Below, piece after piece: positions 35,992 to 47,786 of a stretch of 64,000 nucleotides of DNA. Numbering within the stretch: position 1 is the first letter of the stretch; each line of letters begins with the position of its first letter. The DNA comes from Icerya purchasi. Taxonomy: Eukaryota > Arthropoda > Insecta > Hemiptera > Monophlebidae. The position numbers were made by a program, and so were the translations under genes. The notes under the pieces are model-generated. The model did not search any database and had not been told where the DNA came from. It saw only the letters and a list, made by a program, of their open reading frames with translations. The stretch lies in the NCBI GenBank assembly GCA_039619475.1, contig CM077116.1:173443863-173507862 (forward strand), read 5' to 3'.

Positions 35992-36019
35992 AATCCCGAA
36001 ATATAAAAGGCAACCCTCG
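35992..36019 (-). repeat. Mariner right ITR (28 bp)
   Basis: Exact reverse complement of 34729-34756, followed by TA at 36020-36021. It lies on the 5' side of the transposase gene. Confidence 0.95.
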
Positions 36020-36188
36020 TAATAAAAATATAGTGTGGAAAGAGGCTATATAAAACTTTCTTATAAAGCGATACTTTTTTATATTCATCTAATTTTTCAA
36101 AATTCTAGAAACAGCGAATTGAGAATTAGATTTCAGTTAGTGAAAGTTTCAGCGTAAAATGGTAGAACTTTCTCAGTCAGAATATATG

Positions 36189-36593
36189 TGACCTGGTCTA
36201 TGAAAAGGGGGCTTACGTGTCAAAAAATCATTTTGCACTTTTTTGACAATTCGGATAGAGTTGGAGACATACTTTTTCACACATAATTTGTTGAAAAGTT
36301 TACTAAAAGTTAAGAAAAAGCAGATTACAATTACAAAAAAAACTAATTTTTTTTTTCAATCTGCAATAAGCTAAATACATCGATTTATAAAATTTAAAAA
36401 ACATTATTATATGCCGGAAAAACATATTTTACACAAAAGAAACATATTCTATTTGAATAAAATAGGACCTCAAGCAATGCGGAGAAAAGGAAACAACTAA
36501 CGAGAAACTAACGAAACGAATTGTTTAACTTTAACAGCTGTTTTCTCAAAAACCTGTTTTCGCACGTAAGCTCCCTTTTCGTAGACCAGGTCA
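36189..36593. mobile_element. 405-bp MITE
   Basis: The left terminus TGACCTGGTCTATGAAAAGG (36189) and the right terminus on the minus strand, TGACCTGGTCTACGAAAAGG (36593), match over about 32 bp with few differences (both continue with GAGCTTACGTG-like sequence). The body has no open frame of note. ATATAT-rich DNA lies on both sides, so the duplication cannot be measured. The superfamily is not determined. It sits only 170 bp from the mariner insertion. Confidence 0.75.
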
Positions 36594-37783
36594 TATATAT
36601 TTAAATATATATATATATATATTTTTAAATTAATAATTTAACACAAGACGTTTGATATTTCATATTGAATAAAACTAACACATATGCCGGTTGAGTGTTA
36701 ATTTTGTTGTGTTTGACTCATTTTAGTACTATTTTATGTTTCAGATATGTGTAACTTAAATGAAATATTGAATTTAATGATATAGAGACTATCAAATAAG
36801 TGTACTGATTAATATAAATTTATTCTATGTTATTCCTGTCTCATTAAATTTTAAAATTGAGAATATATACACTTTATAAGAAATTTGACTGATTTAATAC
36901 TATTCTGTATTGCAAATATTTGTAACTTTATCTAATTTTTTCGAATAATTTACGTTATTTGATAACAAGTTTATGTACAATTCAAATGACGTCATTTACG
37001 CGTATTGCAGTGTCCTGATTGTCTCGTGTACTTTAGTAGGTCGCTACAGAGCTAATCAAATTACGTAATACCCGGTGCATGATGGAAAGCCTTTCTGAAG
37101 ATCGATCAGATACGGAAGCGTGTTCTTAATCATATCCATTTTGTTCGGCAACTTAAATCCTATCTAGATTTTGTTTGCTCGGATTCTTTTACCGGAAATT
37201 CGAACACTTTCGCTATCTCACTGATGAATTCGATAAAAATTACGCAGTCAACATTTTTCTGCTTGTCAGGATGAAAATTATACTCGTATGATAATAATTT
37301 GTACAATCCAAATTTGGACATGATGCAGCTAAACTTGAGCGGCTAACAAAACCCCTATTTTGTGGTACCGGTTTTTTTTTCCTTTTTTTTTTCTTCGTCG
37401 TTATTGTGTGTGGTGATATTTGTAATTTTAGTTGTTTCGTCGACTGTTTTGCATTTAGATTATTATTTGCTTTACGTAGAGAGTTGTTTTGGGTACCTTG
37501 CAAGTCAAAATTTAGTAAATTTCCGGTAACTGCATTCAAATTCGATGAAAAAACAAATGTTATTTATCGATGTAAATTCAATGCCAGGAAATACGATTTT
37601 ATCCCAGTTTTAAATATCGTTTAAATTACGCAATTATAAAAATGGTGAAAATGAAAATTTCGGTTATAGTGGAATTCGAGCCAACAGGGATAATGACTGA
37701 ATTAAACCTGTAATCGTTGGATACCATTCATTTCTTTGATGGAACTTCCTTATAACCTGCGCATTAATCAATGCCGGTGACAG

Positions 37784-37785
<2 letters not shown>

Positions 37786-37825
<40 letters not shown>
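37786..37825. repeat. Poly-T run (40 bp)
   Basis: An uninterrupted T tract with GC-rich sequence (GAGCGGCGCCGCGGG) immediately after it. It could be the poly-A tail of a minus-strand retrocopy, but no coding remnant is recognised beside it. Confidence 0.9.
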
Positions 37826-37826
<1 letters not shown>

Positions 37827-38174
37827 AGCGGCGCCGCGGGTATCCTTCGCACATTTGCAGTTCAAACTAACGGAATATAATTAACTATTTGCTATTTAAT
37901 TGCAACGTTCTCCATTTTAATATGTCAATCATTCTATAGCGGTAATTTTATAGTTTAAGAAAAGAATAAACTTTTCCAGCAGAGGCCGTTTGTGTCCAAT
38001 AATCGTAAATAGTGCAAAGTAAGTTTTGGTCGTTTGAATTTGGCTAAAATCAGTCGGGTGACAGTAATCCAATCAGCACTATTCCTACACTGGAAGAGGT
38101 TAATGGTAACTTGTGCGATCAGGCTCATTTTCACTTGCACGGATGATAAAGTAGTTTTTAAAAATAATTGGAAA

Positions 38175-38198
38175 CTCTCTCTCTCTCTCTCTCTCTCT
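38175..38198. repeat. (CT)12 microsatellite
   Basis: Twelve CT units in otherwise unremarkable sequence. Confidence 0.95.
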
Positions 38199-40113
38199 TT
38201 ACGAGTATTTTTTATTTCAGTGCTCTAGTTTATTTTACAGATTTTCCGGTAGAAGTTTCAAGAAGGATAACAAGTTTGTCTGTCTGTATTTAGAACATTT
38301 TCATTCTGCCGTACTTAATCAGAAAATAATGTTCTAGATAGCAGTGTTGTTAGTGCTGTGAAAACGTCCAATACTTTTCGTTTTGTGGTAGATTGCTCGT
38401 TATTTCGCCTGCATAATTTTTCTCCATTGTTTACAACCGTGCGCCATTTGAACGTTTTCATATGCTCTACGTCCGACGTATTATTGGATTTTGTTTGTCC
38501 ATCTAGTCGGCCATCTAGCACTTCTATCGCTCTACTTTTCCCGCTACAACAATCTTTTCTGGGGAGTCCTGTCTCCACACCAGACATCTAAATAACAAAC
38601 AATAGCGATAAGTATTTAGTTTGTTTCTTTCCGAATTCTTATCAGTTTTTAACAGCTTGGTTATTATTTTACGGTTATAGTTAAGTTTGATTTTCTTCTA
38701 CCTGGCGACCAGTGTTAGATAAGGTTTTCCAAAATAAAGATCTTCGAATTTTTGTTATTACCTCTGCTACGATACAACATAAGAAGCTGAAGTGTCTTAG
38801 GATGATTCAGCAGAACCGGTTAAGCGACCGGCTACTGTTTTATTTGAACGTTTCATTTGCAGATTACAAAGTGCGCGCTGTTGGTTATATTGTCGGCTAA
38901 AATATTCGTTCCTAGCATAAAGGTCAAACGCCGCCTCCCACCCGGAGACCGCTGGTGCCCCTAGATTTCAATCGACCTTACGTAGGAATTTACATTTTAG
39001 TTGATTTTTCGTCGATTCTAACAGCTTGCCGCTCTTCACAGATGCACTTTTCCAATCTAACCCCAGTATCCGCAGTGCCAGTGTGTAGGATCATAATTTA
39101 AAAAAAAAAAAAAAGAAGGAAATCTATACTTTTATAGTTAAATATCTACACGAAGATGTAACGTTTTTATTTGCGTTTTTGGTGCCAAGTGTGGAAGTAT
39201 AATATGCTTTTTTAGACTCGCGTCAGCAGTCATCGGATTAAGAATTTATTACTACAATTGGGATTCCTCCTACCGGTGATGATAGTTTAGTCACATGCTG
39301 TTTTTGAATTATCAACCGTGTGATGTAAAGGGTCACGCGTAGCATGTTCTGGTTCATTCGATAGTAATAACTCTTTACGTAGCTTCCAATAAAAAGTTCG
39401 ACGCCTTTTACAGAGCTTTCGATGTAAAAGAAGAATTCAATCAAATTATAATATATCGCACTAGAAATACTATAGTATTGCTCGCTTAGCTGAATTGGTT
39501 TTAAAATTTACACAACTAGAAGAAAATTTCCAAAATTTTTTCTTCATCAGAATTTTTGCCGCCATGAAGTGGCAAAAACAATACATAATTAAAATATCTC
39601 GAGGCATATACGAGCCTAATATTATATATGTATATACTTGGCTCGCCTCACAGTCAACATTCGACTGCAGTCTATTTCAACATACGTTGCCTGCTAAAAA
39701 TACGGGAAGCAATTCCGTCGCATACCTATGGCTAAAGCATTTTGCTTTCAATAAATAAATGAAATGCTATATGTTGAATACACAGCAGTAATACAATTTT
39801 TATCAAGTACATTCAAAGTCCTCAATCTGTGGGCAATATTTATGGTAATTCATATTGACGGCGTAAGAAGTAATTTCATCAAATTGAAAAATACCCTCTT
39901 CAACAGTTTTAGTATTATAACAATCGAAAATATTCAATAATTCAGTCTTACGAACAAACTATTTTGATTACTCCCTATTATTAATTTTACGTAATGTGCA
40001 ATAAAATAATGAAATAATTAACAAAAAAGCTATATTTAATTTCCCTAAAACGCAATTTTAAAATGTTACATTTTATTTAAAAAAAATTATGTTAACAAAT
40101 GTTATTTAAACAA

Positions 40114-40560
40114 AAATTATAAAATACATCTTGAATTTTGAAATCGTATACCCCATGCGTGCAATTTTCATCAATCTTACCCTCAGAACTGATCATTGCA
40201 GATGCCGATTTGTACGCACGAATGTGTCGCGAAATAATTTTTCGATCGACGTTTAAGAGGCGCATTTCGCGATTGTAAATTATCGTATAGGTCTTTAAAA
40301 AATTTGTTTTGTGTTAAAGGTGCCAGCTTAACTTTATCTTTATGAAAACATGAAGTGAAATAATTGTTACCATTCGCAGTTAGGTCAGAAGTGATATATT
40401 TTGCATTGTAAGAAGTGCAGATCAAAGCCATTAAACCAAAATCGAAAATAATGTAATTAGTAGGTATAATATTCAATGCACATTTAAATGTGTCTGTCAA
40501 TTCTGCTTTTACAGGCAAATCAACATTCTCTTCTACTTTTCTATTGTTTCTTCTTGCGGT
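40114..40560 (-). pseudogene. Helitron replication-initiator/helicase N-terminal remnant
   Basis: Minus strand, first frame: FGLMALICTSYNAKYITSDL, then NNYFTSCFHKDKVKLAPLTQ. This matches the zinc-binding start of Helitron proteins (MD..C..C.AK.F......FN.CC..GKV.L) with several Cys lost. After a frameshift the next frame reads ISRHIRAYKSASAMISSEGK and HGVYDFKIQDVFYN, the FR..IR.YNSA.A..S.GA...HG...F.I.G..YH block just upstream of the rolling-circle nuclease. The HUH nuclease and helicase domains are missing. It is a short, dead fragment, but the two blocks in the right order and spacing make the call fairly safe. Confidence 0.7.
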
Positions 40561-43539
40561 GTAAAAATTTCCATTACGACGTCGTTCAGTACGTGGTGTT
40601 AATCAATCGAGTATGGTGAGACACTTACTACTTTTTCAAATTAAAAAAGTACACAAAAATATGGTCAAACACTAGGAAACATAAATCAACCCATTTTAAA
40701 AACAAAACAAAGCCGATGCATTTTGACATGGAAAGCAACGAAATAAATCGGCAAATATTATCACGATCGGTAGGGTTCTGGAAAAATCCAATTAAATTAT
40801 TATGCAAAAGCACCCTTAATACGTCATTGAGAAGAAAAAAAAAAATCTCTGTAAAATTATTTAAATAACTATAAACACTCACATTGAGTAGTAAGCTTCG
40901 GTGTTAGATATTGAAAAAAATTGACAAAATTCCGTCGTGCAAAGCGTAAATAAATAAAGAAGATACTAAGTATGACATTTTACATGGTCAGAAAAATTTA
41001 AATGATTAAAAACAAAATTTGCAAAAATCTAAACGGTTAACCGAACAAAAAAAAGAACAAATACATTTGCACTATTTCTGCTTTATATCTATTGTTCAAA
41101 AAAAAATTTCATTCAAATTAATTATCAAACAGAAGAGAAAATTATGAAGAGAATAATAAAAAAAAAAAAAAATAGGTTGATATGTCAAATAGAACGAGCG
41201 GTATAGGTATGTAACCGAATTGCTTAATATATATATATATGTATATTTATATGTACCCGTTATCATTCTAATGTGGTTGTAAATCAGCATTATGGAATGC
41301 GGAATGTTTATAATTATCGTTTAAATAATGTTAAAAATAAAGGTTATATTGAAAAAAAAAAAGAAAAGTGACTTGCGAATGGAAACAAAAGTCTCCTTGT
41401 TTGTATAATTAGATAACATTATGTCGCAAATTGTGAGATCCGAAGAAATTAACATGTCGATCTAGCCGATTTTTATATTAAAATTTTGCTCGATGACTAT
41501 TAAAAATGAATTGCGACCAATTTTATAAAAACACTTGATTTTTGCGAAATGTATACATGATTTTAACCCAATCTTTTGTTGAAGTTTACGCTAAATAAAC
41601 TGATTTAGCGTAAATTTTAGCGATGGATTGGGTATCGTTTTATTACCACACCGATTGAACTAGATTTTCTAAAAGAGGACACTGGTTAGTGTGCGTGGAA
41701 TGGAAAGTGTCGGCCAATTAGTTAAGATGGGTCCCCCCGGCCGCTTACGAAGCACAAGAGTTTTGGTGACGTAGGGTGGTAAGTATTTACGATAGCACAA
41801 ATCGTAATTTCATCTTCACCGACGCAAAAATGACGGAAAAAGTTCATACGTTTTAACCTTTTCTTCTCATTTCTCCGTAGTTGGTACTTATGTACCACTG
41901 GTGAGAAGGCAGCAGTTGATTCTTTAATGCTGGAATCGGTAGTCGTAGCTGCGACATGCTGCGACATTTTTATAACAGAAACGAACTCGAGTTGAGTGCA
42001 CATCGCCTTGCATGTTGACTGGCTTCGCAGTCTCTAAGTGCGTGGCTTGTGCGCGTTCTTTCGTATATATTATAGCACTTGACTAACCGAACTGGTTAGT
42101 TACCGAATTTCTCGTAGGAGATTAGAACAATCACCCGGTTATTGTGGTATCGGTCGCGTGGGTTGCCTGCTACACTCACAAATCTTCCGGTACTTGGTCA
42201 CGTTGTTTGTAGGTTGCGATGATCAAAAGTGTAAAAACTGGTTCTCGAAAAGAATAAAATATAATGTTGACTTTCGCGGTTCGACGGAACACGTTTCGTT
42301 CGATTTTTCGTCGCCACTTTTCCAGTGGTGAAACAGCGTGGTGTACGTCTATTTGTATTGCCGAATTAGGTATTACGTAAGGGGAAAGGAAGAGGATAAT
42401 CAATAAATGAGAAATAGCCGGACAGCAGCAGCCCCCATTGTTGCGTTTACCCTGAAAGTATATCGTATGGTTAAATCTATGTGTTCGTCGATAGGAATGC
42501 CGTTTAAATTCATCCATATCAGTTGAAATTCCTGTAATTTCACGAAATTAAAATGTAAAAATCCGCTAATTTAGCGGGTAGCGCTTAGAATTGACAATAA
42601 TAACTTGCAGTCTCCGACCTGAAATCCCAGAATGAATTTTAAAAGTTCTCAGACGAATGTCAGTTATTACACCGAGAGCGTTTTCAGAAAGAGAGAGTGA
42701 GCGAGAGAAGGGTAGAAGTAAAAATTTATGAACGTCGAATTAAGATTACGTTCGAAATCGAGGTAAAGTATTTAGGTTGCAGATATTTTCAGCGGGGGAC
42801 TAGCAAAATTCGGCGCTGGCGTCATAAGAAATAAATGTTTGTTGTTTTTTTTAAAGTAAATTCTCCATGTAGATTTGATTATAGAACTCATTAATTTTGA
42901 TTCGTTCATCAGTTTCGATTTTTGATTAAACTGATGCAATCTGAATTATAAAAAAAAATCTCACGATAACGCCATTACTAAAATTACGCTCGTTATTATT
43001 TTTTTTTTTTTTAATTTTTTTAGACCGTGCAGGCAATTTAACCACCGTTTTCTTAACTATACACTATCGATTATTGATTTAGCTCTTGCTTCTCTTCATT
43101 TTGAGAAAAATATGGCTTAGATTCTGTTAAGGGGGGCACATCCGAATTACTTGTCAGCAGGGTTAAAAAAAGGTTCACTAATTTCTGCACGTGCTAAACT
43201 TTTGCGGATTCAGACTACAAAAAAAAAAAAAACGGACAAAAACAGCATCGTTCATCGCTGTTCGTTTGACATTCCAAAACTGACGGTCACTTCACTACAT
43301 TATATTTTTAATGTTCAACGGTTTTTTAGTTTTACTTGAAAAAAGTTTTTAATCTGGCGACGAAAAATAATTCACACATGACGATTTTCTTCCGATAAAA
43401 CTCCAATTTTTTATCATCCCTTATATTTCTGTTCGTTAATTTTCGCTTTCTACTTATAGTCGCGATAAACTTCCTTATTTCTCTTTCAGTTTTTCTAGTT
43501 TCCTTTATTCTATTAATTGACTTTTATTAACCGTTCTGC
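40561..43539. other. Noncoding sequence with one strong hairpin
   Basis: Base composition becomes less AT-rich at 41650-42540, where minus-strand frames of 93 and 113 codons lie. They have no recognisable domain and no clear splice context, so I do not call them genes. A strong stem-loop sits at 41565-41633. A GA-rich stretch is at 42685-42715. Confidence 0.45.
41565..41633 (+). other. Imperfect stem-loop (miRNA-precursor-like)
   Basis: The arms 41565-41595 and 41604-41633 pair around an 8-base loop. The inner 11 bp (TTTACGCTAAA / TTTAGCGTAAA) are perfect, and the outer 8 bp (ACCCAATC / GATTGGGT) are perfect. The middle has mismatches and G-U pairs. Size and shape fit a pre-miRNA, but any AT-rich inverted repeat could look alike. 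I recognise no known seed. Confidence 0.35.
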
Positions 43540-44480
43540 TCCAAATCTGTTTCTCAACATGTCGCCAGAGCTGAATTCTCTAATGCTTTCGATTCTCTAT
43601 TTTCTACACACATCACTATCTATGCGGACGGTTTTGAAGGGCTAAGCAGAGTTCTGCCTTTTTTCCCCTCGCTTTTAATTACATTCTGGACCTTTTAAGC
43701 TTCCCTCCTTTTGCTCAATTTTCTGTGTGGAATCTGTTGTTATTTTACATACTGTTCTTTTTGTTTTCTCATCACTGGTTTTCCGTTAATTGCTCATAAC
43801 TTTGGATTCTAAAAGTGCTTTACAAGCTATCCACATCTGCCGTCCCCGTTCCCTTTTCCGATTACATAATACTTCTCAGACGTTCCCTCATTCGTGACCT
43901 TTTCCTTCTTCACTCGATCTTGATCGACCTTCTGCAGATTCCTGGTGATTTGGGTATTGAGGGCAATGAGGTGGTTGATGCCTTGGCCCGCTCTCCCATT
44001 TCTAGAGGCACATTTTCAGCCTATAATATTGCTTTTCTTTGTTTAGCCGCTCATTCCAAACAATGATTCAACTCCTATTCTTCTTTATTTTCTAATCCTG
44101 GCTGCTTTTATCTCTCTATTCAGCCATTTCTTCGTCCTTGCCCATAGTTTTTTTGATACTTGTCCTCTTTTAAACGCTCTACAATCTCTGCTATTTGTCG
44201 TCTTGGCTTTAACCATAGTCTCTTTCCTGCATCTTTTTCTCGGTTTTCATCTGTATCTACTCCGTTTTGTCCTTTTCACTCCCTTCTAATTACTTTCTTT
44301 GTGATCTTGATATCATGTTTTATTTGAATGCGCGGCCTTCTCTGCTGAACAATCGTCTTTCTACTCTTTCCTATTAAAACTCAGTATTCCTATTCTCCTT
44401 ATCGGTGCTTCTTACATTCTCTCATTTTCCTCTACTTTTGTTATTCCTGCCCTTGAATTATTTTTATCCTCTATAGTTAT
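43540..44480 (+). pseudogene. I/Jockey-type non-LTR ORF2 tail remnant
   Basis: Plus-strand pieces: HITIYADG (RNase H first Asp, about 43610), then DSKSALQAIH-type sequence near 43810. Then LIDLLQIPGDLGIEGNEVVD (last His/Asp block, about 43920-43980, with the His of PGH replaced by Asp). Further C-terminal sequence continues across many stops to about 44480. It has the same order and orientation as the 29130 copy but is much more decayed. Confidence 0.7.
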
Positions 44481-44938
44481 ACTTCCCATTGCGTTTTGGG
44501 TCTTCCAATTCCGGCGTTAATGGAGCGTACATCAATGAAATACACTTGTAATTTTTTTCAGATAAGTGTTTTATTGGAGTGGCACATTTCTCCCTTATTT
44601 TATTTATATTAAATTTAATACTCAGCGCCGCTAGTGAAATGTGGTAGATTCTCTATCAGTGCCTGTAGGCTACCTACTTCGTGAAAGACATTTCATATAT
44701 TTCTATTGCGATCTCCTTTAACAGTTTTTTTTTTTTTTACTGCGCAGAATCGACTTTATCTGATTAATTGATTTTCTATTAAAAAAAAAAAAAAAAAAAC
44801 CCAAAAAAAACCAAAAAAAAACCAATAATAACTGTATAATGTCATGACTGTCACACTTAATGTTATCAGATCATGTGTGCTACTGAAAATGTACGTATGC
44901 ATTCAGCGTAGACTAGATGTGTACAGGGTTTCAAAATA

Positions 44939-44990
44939 CAGTGGAAATCAATTGTAACGACTATCGAGGTGACCAGATAATTTGGTCGTT
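44939..44990 (+). repeat. CAGTGGAAATC-family terminus
   Basis: It begins ACAGTGGAAATCAATTGTAACGAC and resembles the left end at 33357. The following words (GACCAGATAATTTGGTCGTTATAA) include a GACCA...TGGTC hairpin. Confidence 0.5.
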
Positions 44991-45187
44991 ATAATTTTTT
45001 TTATCGTTATATCCGATATCAAGTAAAGTACTTTTGATCTTTTAATGGCTAAGGTTTACTGTTACAAAGGAGTTACTACGTTATAAAACTTTCATAAAAT
45101 ATGTTACGGAATAACTTTTTGTACTAATTAAATGATCATTTACGTATAATCATAGTTACCCATATGTTTTAATATATACATATACAT

Positions 45188-45221
<34 letters not shown>

Positions 45222-45903
45222 TGTAATGTGTCCATTGTATGATTGAAAGAAAAGTCAAAAACAATAAAATTCAAATAAAAAAGAAATAAAAATAAAAATA
45301 ATTTAGAATAGGTGTTGCGAGTGAGAATGCGCACGTGACTGATATCCTGTTGTCGGTTGAGGTAGCCAATCATCAACCACTAAAAAAGACGGTCTACCTA
45401 ATAGGTGGGGAGAAATGGCAAAGGATCCCAGAAAGTCTTTTTTAGCAGTCAGTCGCGTTTTACCTTTGGTGAAATTAATTACTCCTCTTTGCCGAATCAT
45501 ATTTTAACCATCAGAGGAAATAAATTTGGAAAAGCTGTCGTAGTCTTGCCTTCAAGAAAATAGTTATAAAAATTTGTGCCGCGATCTATCGTTCTACGAA
45601 ATATTCGGTATCCTTGTTAGTAGTGACTTAGAATCATCAGGTGTGGAAATTGTGACGAATCGCAGAACACGAACGTAAAGGCCCGATTAATATTTAATCC
45701 GATCTCTAAGCTGGCCAACGGATCTGGGATCACCACCGACAACAGCGTTACGTAGAATTTTATTTTAAATTTAATTAATTTCATATATTATATCGTTCTC
45801 GTGTCCATAATTTAATCTTATGTTTTTCAGCGGTCGGCCGGTACCGAAAGATAGGTATAAAGGATCAGAAAATATATTGATTAAAAACCAAACGAATAAT
45901 TTG

Positions 45904-45905
<2 letters not shown>

Positions 45906-45969
<64 letters not shown>
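45906..45969. repeat. (ATA)21 microsatellite
   Basis: A long, almost uninterrupted trinucleotide array that produces spurious poly-Ile frames. Confidence 0.95.
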
Positions 45970-45972
<3 letters not shown>

Positions 45973-47724
45973 TAAACCCTAAAAAAAAAAATACAATTTT
46001 AAGTAAACAAAATTCACGAGAGGGAGTAAAACCTCGGGGTTGGCATCCCTGAGGGCGTAACACACATATATAACATTACAATATATATATATATATATAT
46101 ATATAAATGAAAACCAGAAACATTTGACTACCTGTCTGTACGCGCTAATCTCACGAACTATCCAACCGATTTTGTTAGGGTTTTCACCGGTGGATAGACT
46201 GATTCCTGCGGTAGGTTTTAATGCACAATTTACAAGTTTCTGGCGTGATAGTCGAACTATGGGCATTTTTGCCAATAAAGTGTAGAAAATAGGTAAAATA
46301 CGTTCGTTAAAATAAGAAAAAAATTGATTAAATAAAATCATTACCGCGTGGAATATAAATTAATTACAAAAATTTAAATAGATTGCTTAACTATCACGAT
46401 TTGCTGTTGGAGTAATAAATTAAGTTTTATCAAATGCTCGACGGTGAAGTTGGAAGGGGCAAAACAAAACCATTATGCGGTAAAAACATACAATCTTAAA
46501 TATGTAATTTCGGGGTATTACTGTGTGTCTTACTCGCAACCGATTTATAACGGAGGATATTCTATGTACATAAGATAAAGAGGAGAGAACTACGTGCCGG
46601 TTTGTTGATTTTACATAATTTTACAGTGATGAACTTGATCTTTAGTTGAGCGAAACTTTTTGTTAGATCGTAACAGACGCAGGCATATAGAAAGACTCGG
46701 CGGAATCATCAACAAAACGTGAGGACATTTTTTTGTTGAACTGTGATAGTCATATTTCCGGTGCAGAAAAAAGATCTTTACATAAATGTGTTTGTTAAAA
46801 ACTAAAAAAACTAAAAAAACTAAAAAAAAACAAAAAAAAAAACGATTCACATTTGGCGCACAAAGAAGAAAATGGGTAAGCAGGTGAATAGTTTCTAGAA
46901 TAATTGGATGGTGTGTGAGAGATGGAATATGGCGGGGAACGGATAAAAAACGAATGACTATAATGTTGAAAAATTTTCAGAAGTATAGCTCTGTTAATTC
47001 TAGTAAGTATTTCAGAAAAGAAGATAATATGCACGAAGCAGCTTTTTATAACTTAGGCGTAGTGTCGAATCATTACATAATCGCAATTGTTAATTACGCA
47101 AAAATTTTGCATTATAAATAATTCGTTATAATAATATCTTTTATTTTCTTTTAAATATCTGTATACGCAATTTAATAACTGCGCAGTTAATTAGTAATGT
47201 TCCATAAAGAAATATATATTTTCTAAAGTATTCTGAAAACTAAAATTACGGGTAAATCTATTAAGAATCGTTTTAATAGCTGTTACCGCAAGTCTAATTT
47301 ACATTCATACCTTAAACCCTTTCCAATTATTCTGGTTTAATGTTGTGCAATGTACTTTTTGTTTTAATCGTTTATTATTAATATTTCCGGAAGAAAAGAA
47401 AATTGAAAGAGGAAATAAATAGGTTCATTGTAGAAGTGCGGAGTTCGCTGTGTAAAAAAGAGAAAAAATCAATAATTTTAGTATTAATACGCGGATGAAG
47501 CCGTGAGCAACAGTTAGCAAGTAAGCAAATGAGCCTTTTTTAGAATAAACAAATGATATGATGAAAGTGGTGAATAAGGAATGAAAAACAGACGATTACA
47601 ATGATGAAAGCTGCGCCACCTCTAGAAATGCTATTCAGTTGACGCTAATGAATATTTCGGCATATAAAAATTTTAAAAAAAAGTAAAATGAAATAAAAAA
47701 AGATTTAAAAAAATGTTTTCTACT

Positions 47725-47728
<4 letters not shown>

Positions 47729-47778
<50 letters not shown>
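47729..47778. repeat. (AT)25 microsatellite
   Basis: The longest pure AT array in the window, about 50 bp. Confidence 0.95.

Positions 47779-47786
<8 letters not shown>

Larger units (their letters stand above)
34729..36019 (-). mobile_element. Nearly intact mariner transposon (1291 bp)
   Basis: Perfect 28-bp terminal inverted repeats (34729-34756 and 35992-36019, starting CGAGGGTTGCC) enclose a single transposase gene on the minus strand. TA target duplications flank both ends (34727-34728 and 36020-36021). Length, ITR length and TA target site are all standard for mariner. Identical ITRs and an almost unbroken gene indicate a recent arrival. Near the right end, AGGGTTGCC (35982-35990) and GGCAACCCT (36009-36017) form a second, small inverted pair that overlaps the ITR. 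Confidence 0.95.
36594..40113. other. Noncoding sequence
   Basis: It contains a 40-bp T run (37786-37825), a CT microsatellite (38175-38198) and AT-rich sequence. Open frames at 38315-38591 overlap on both strands and show no conserved motif. No gene is supported. Confidence 0.5.

Noticed and set aside
38315..38591. Overlapping 90- and 77-codon frames on opposite strands
   Set aside because: Neither shows a family motif, and mutual overlap suggests chance in locally GC-richer DNA.
41722..42517. Two minus-strand frames of 93 and 113 codons in a GC-richer patch
   Set aside because: No recognised motif, no convincing splice sites, and different compositions. Could be a decayed element but cannot be supported.
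46110..46270. Segment resembling dispersed insect repeats (AATCTCACGAACTATCCAAC)
   Set aside because: It looks familiar as a repeat, but I could not identify ends, coding content or class.
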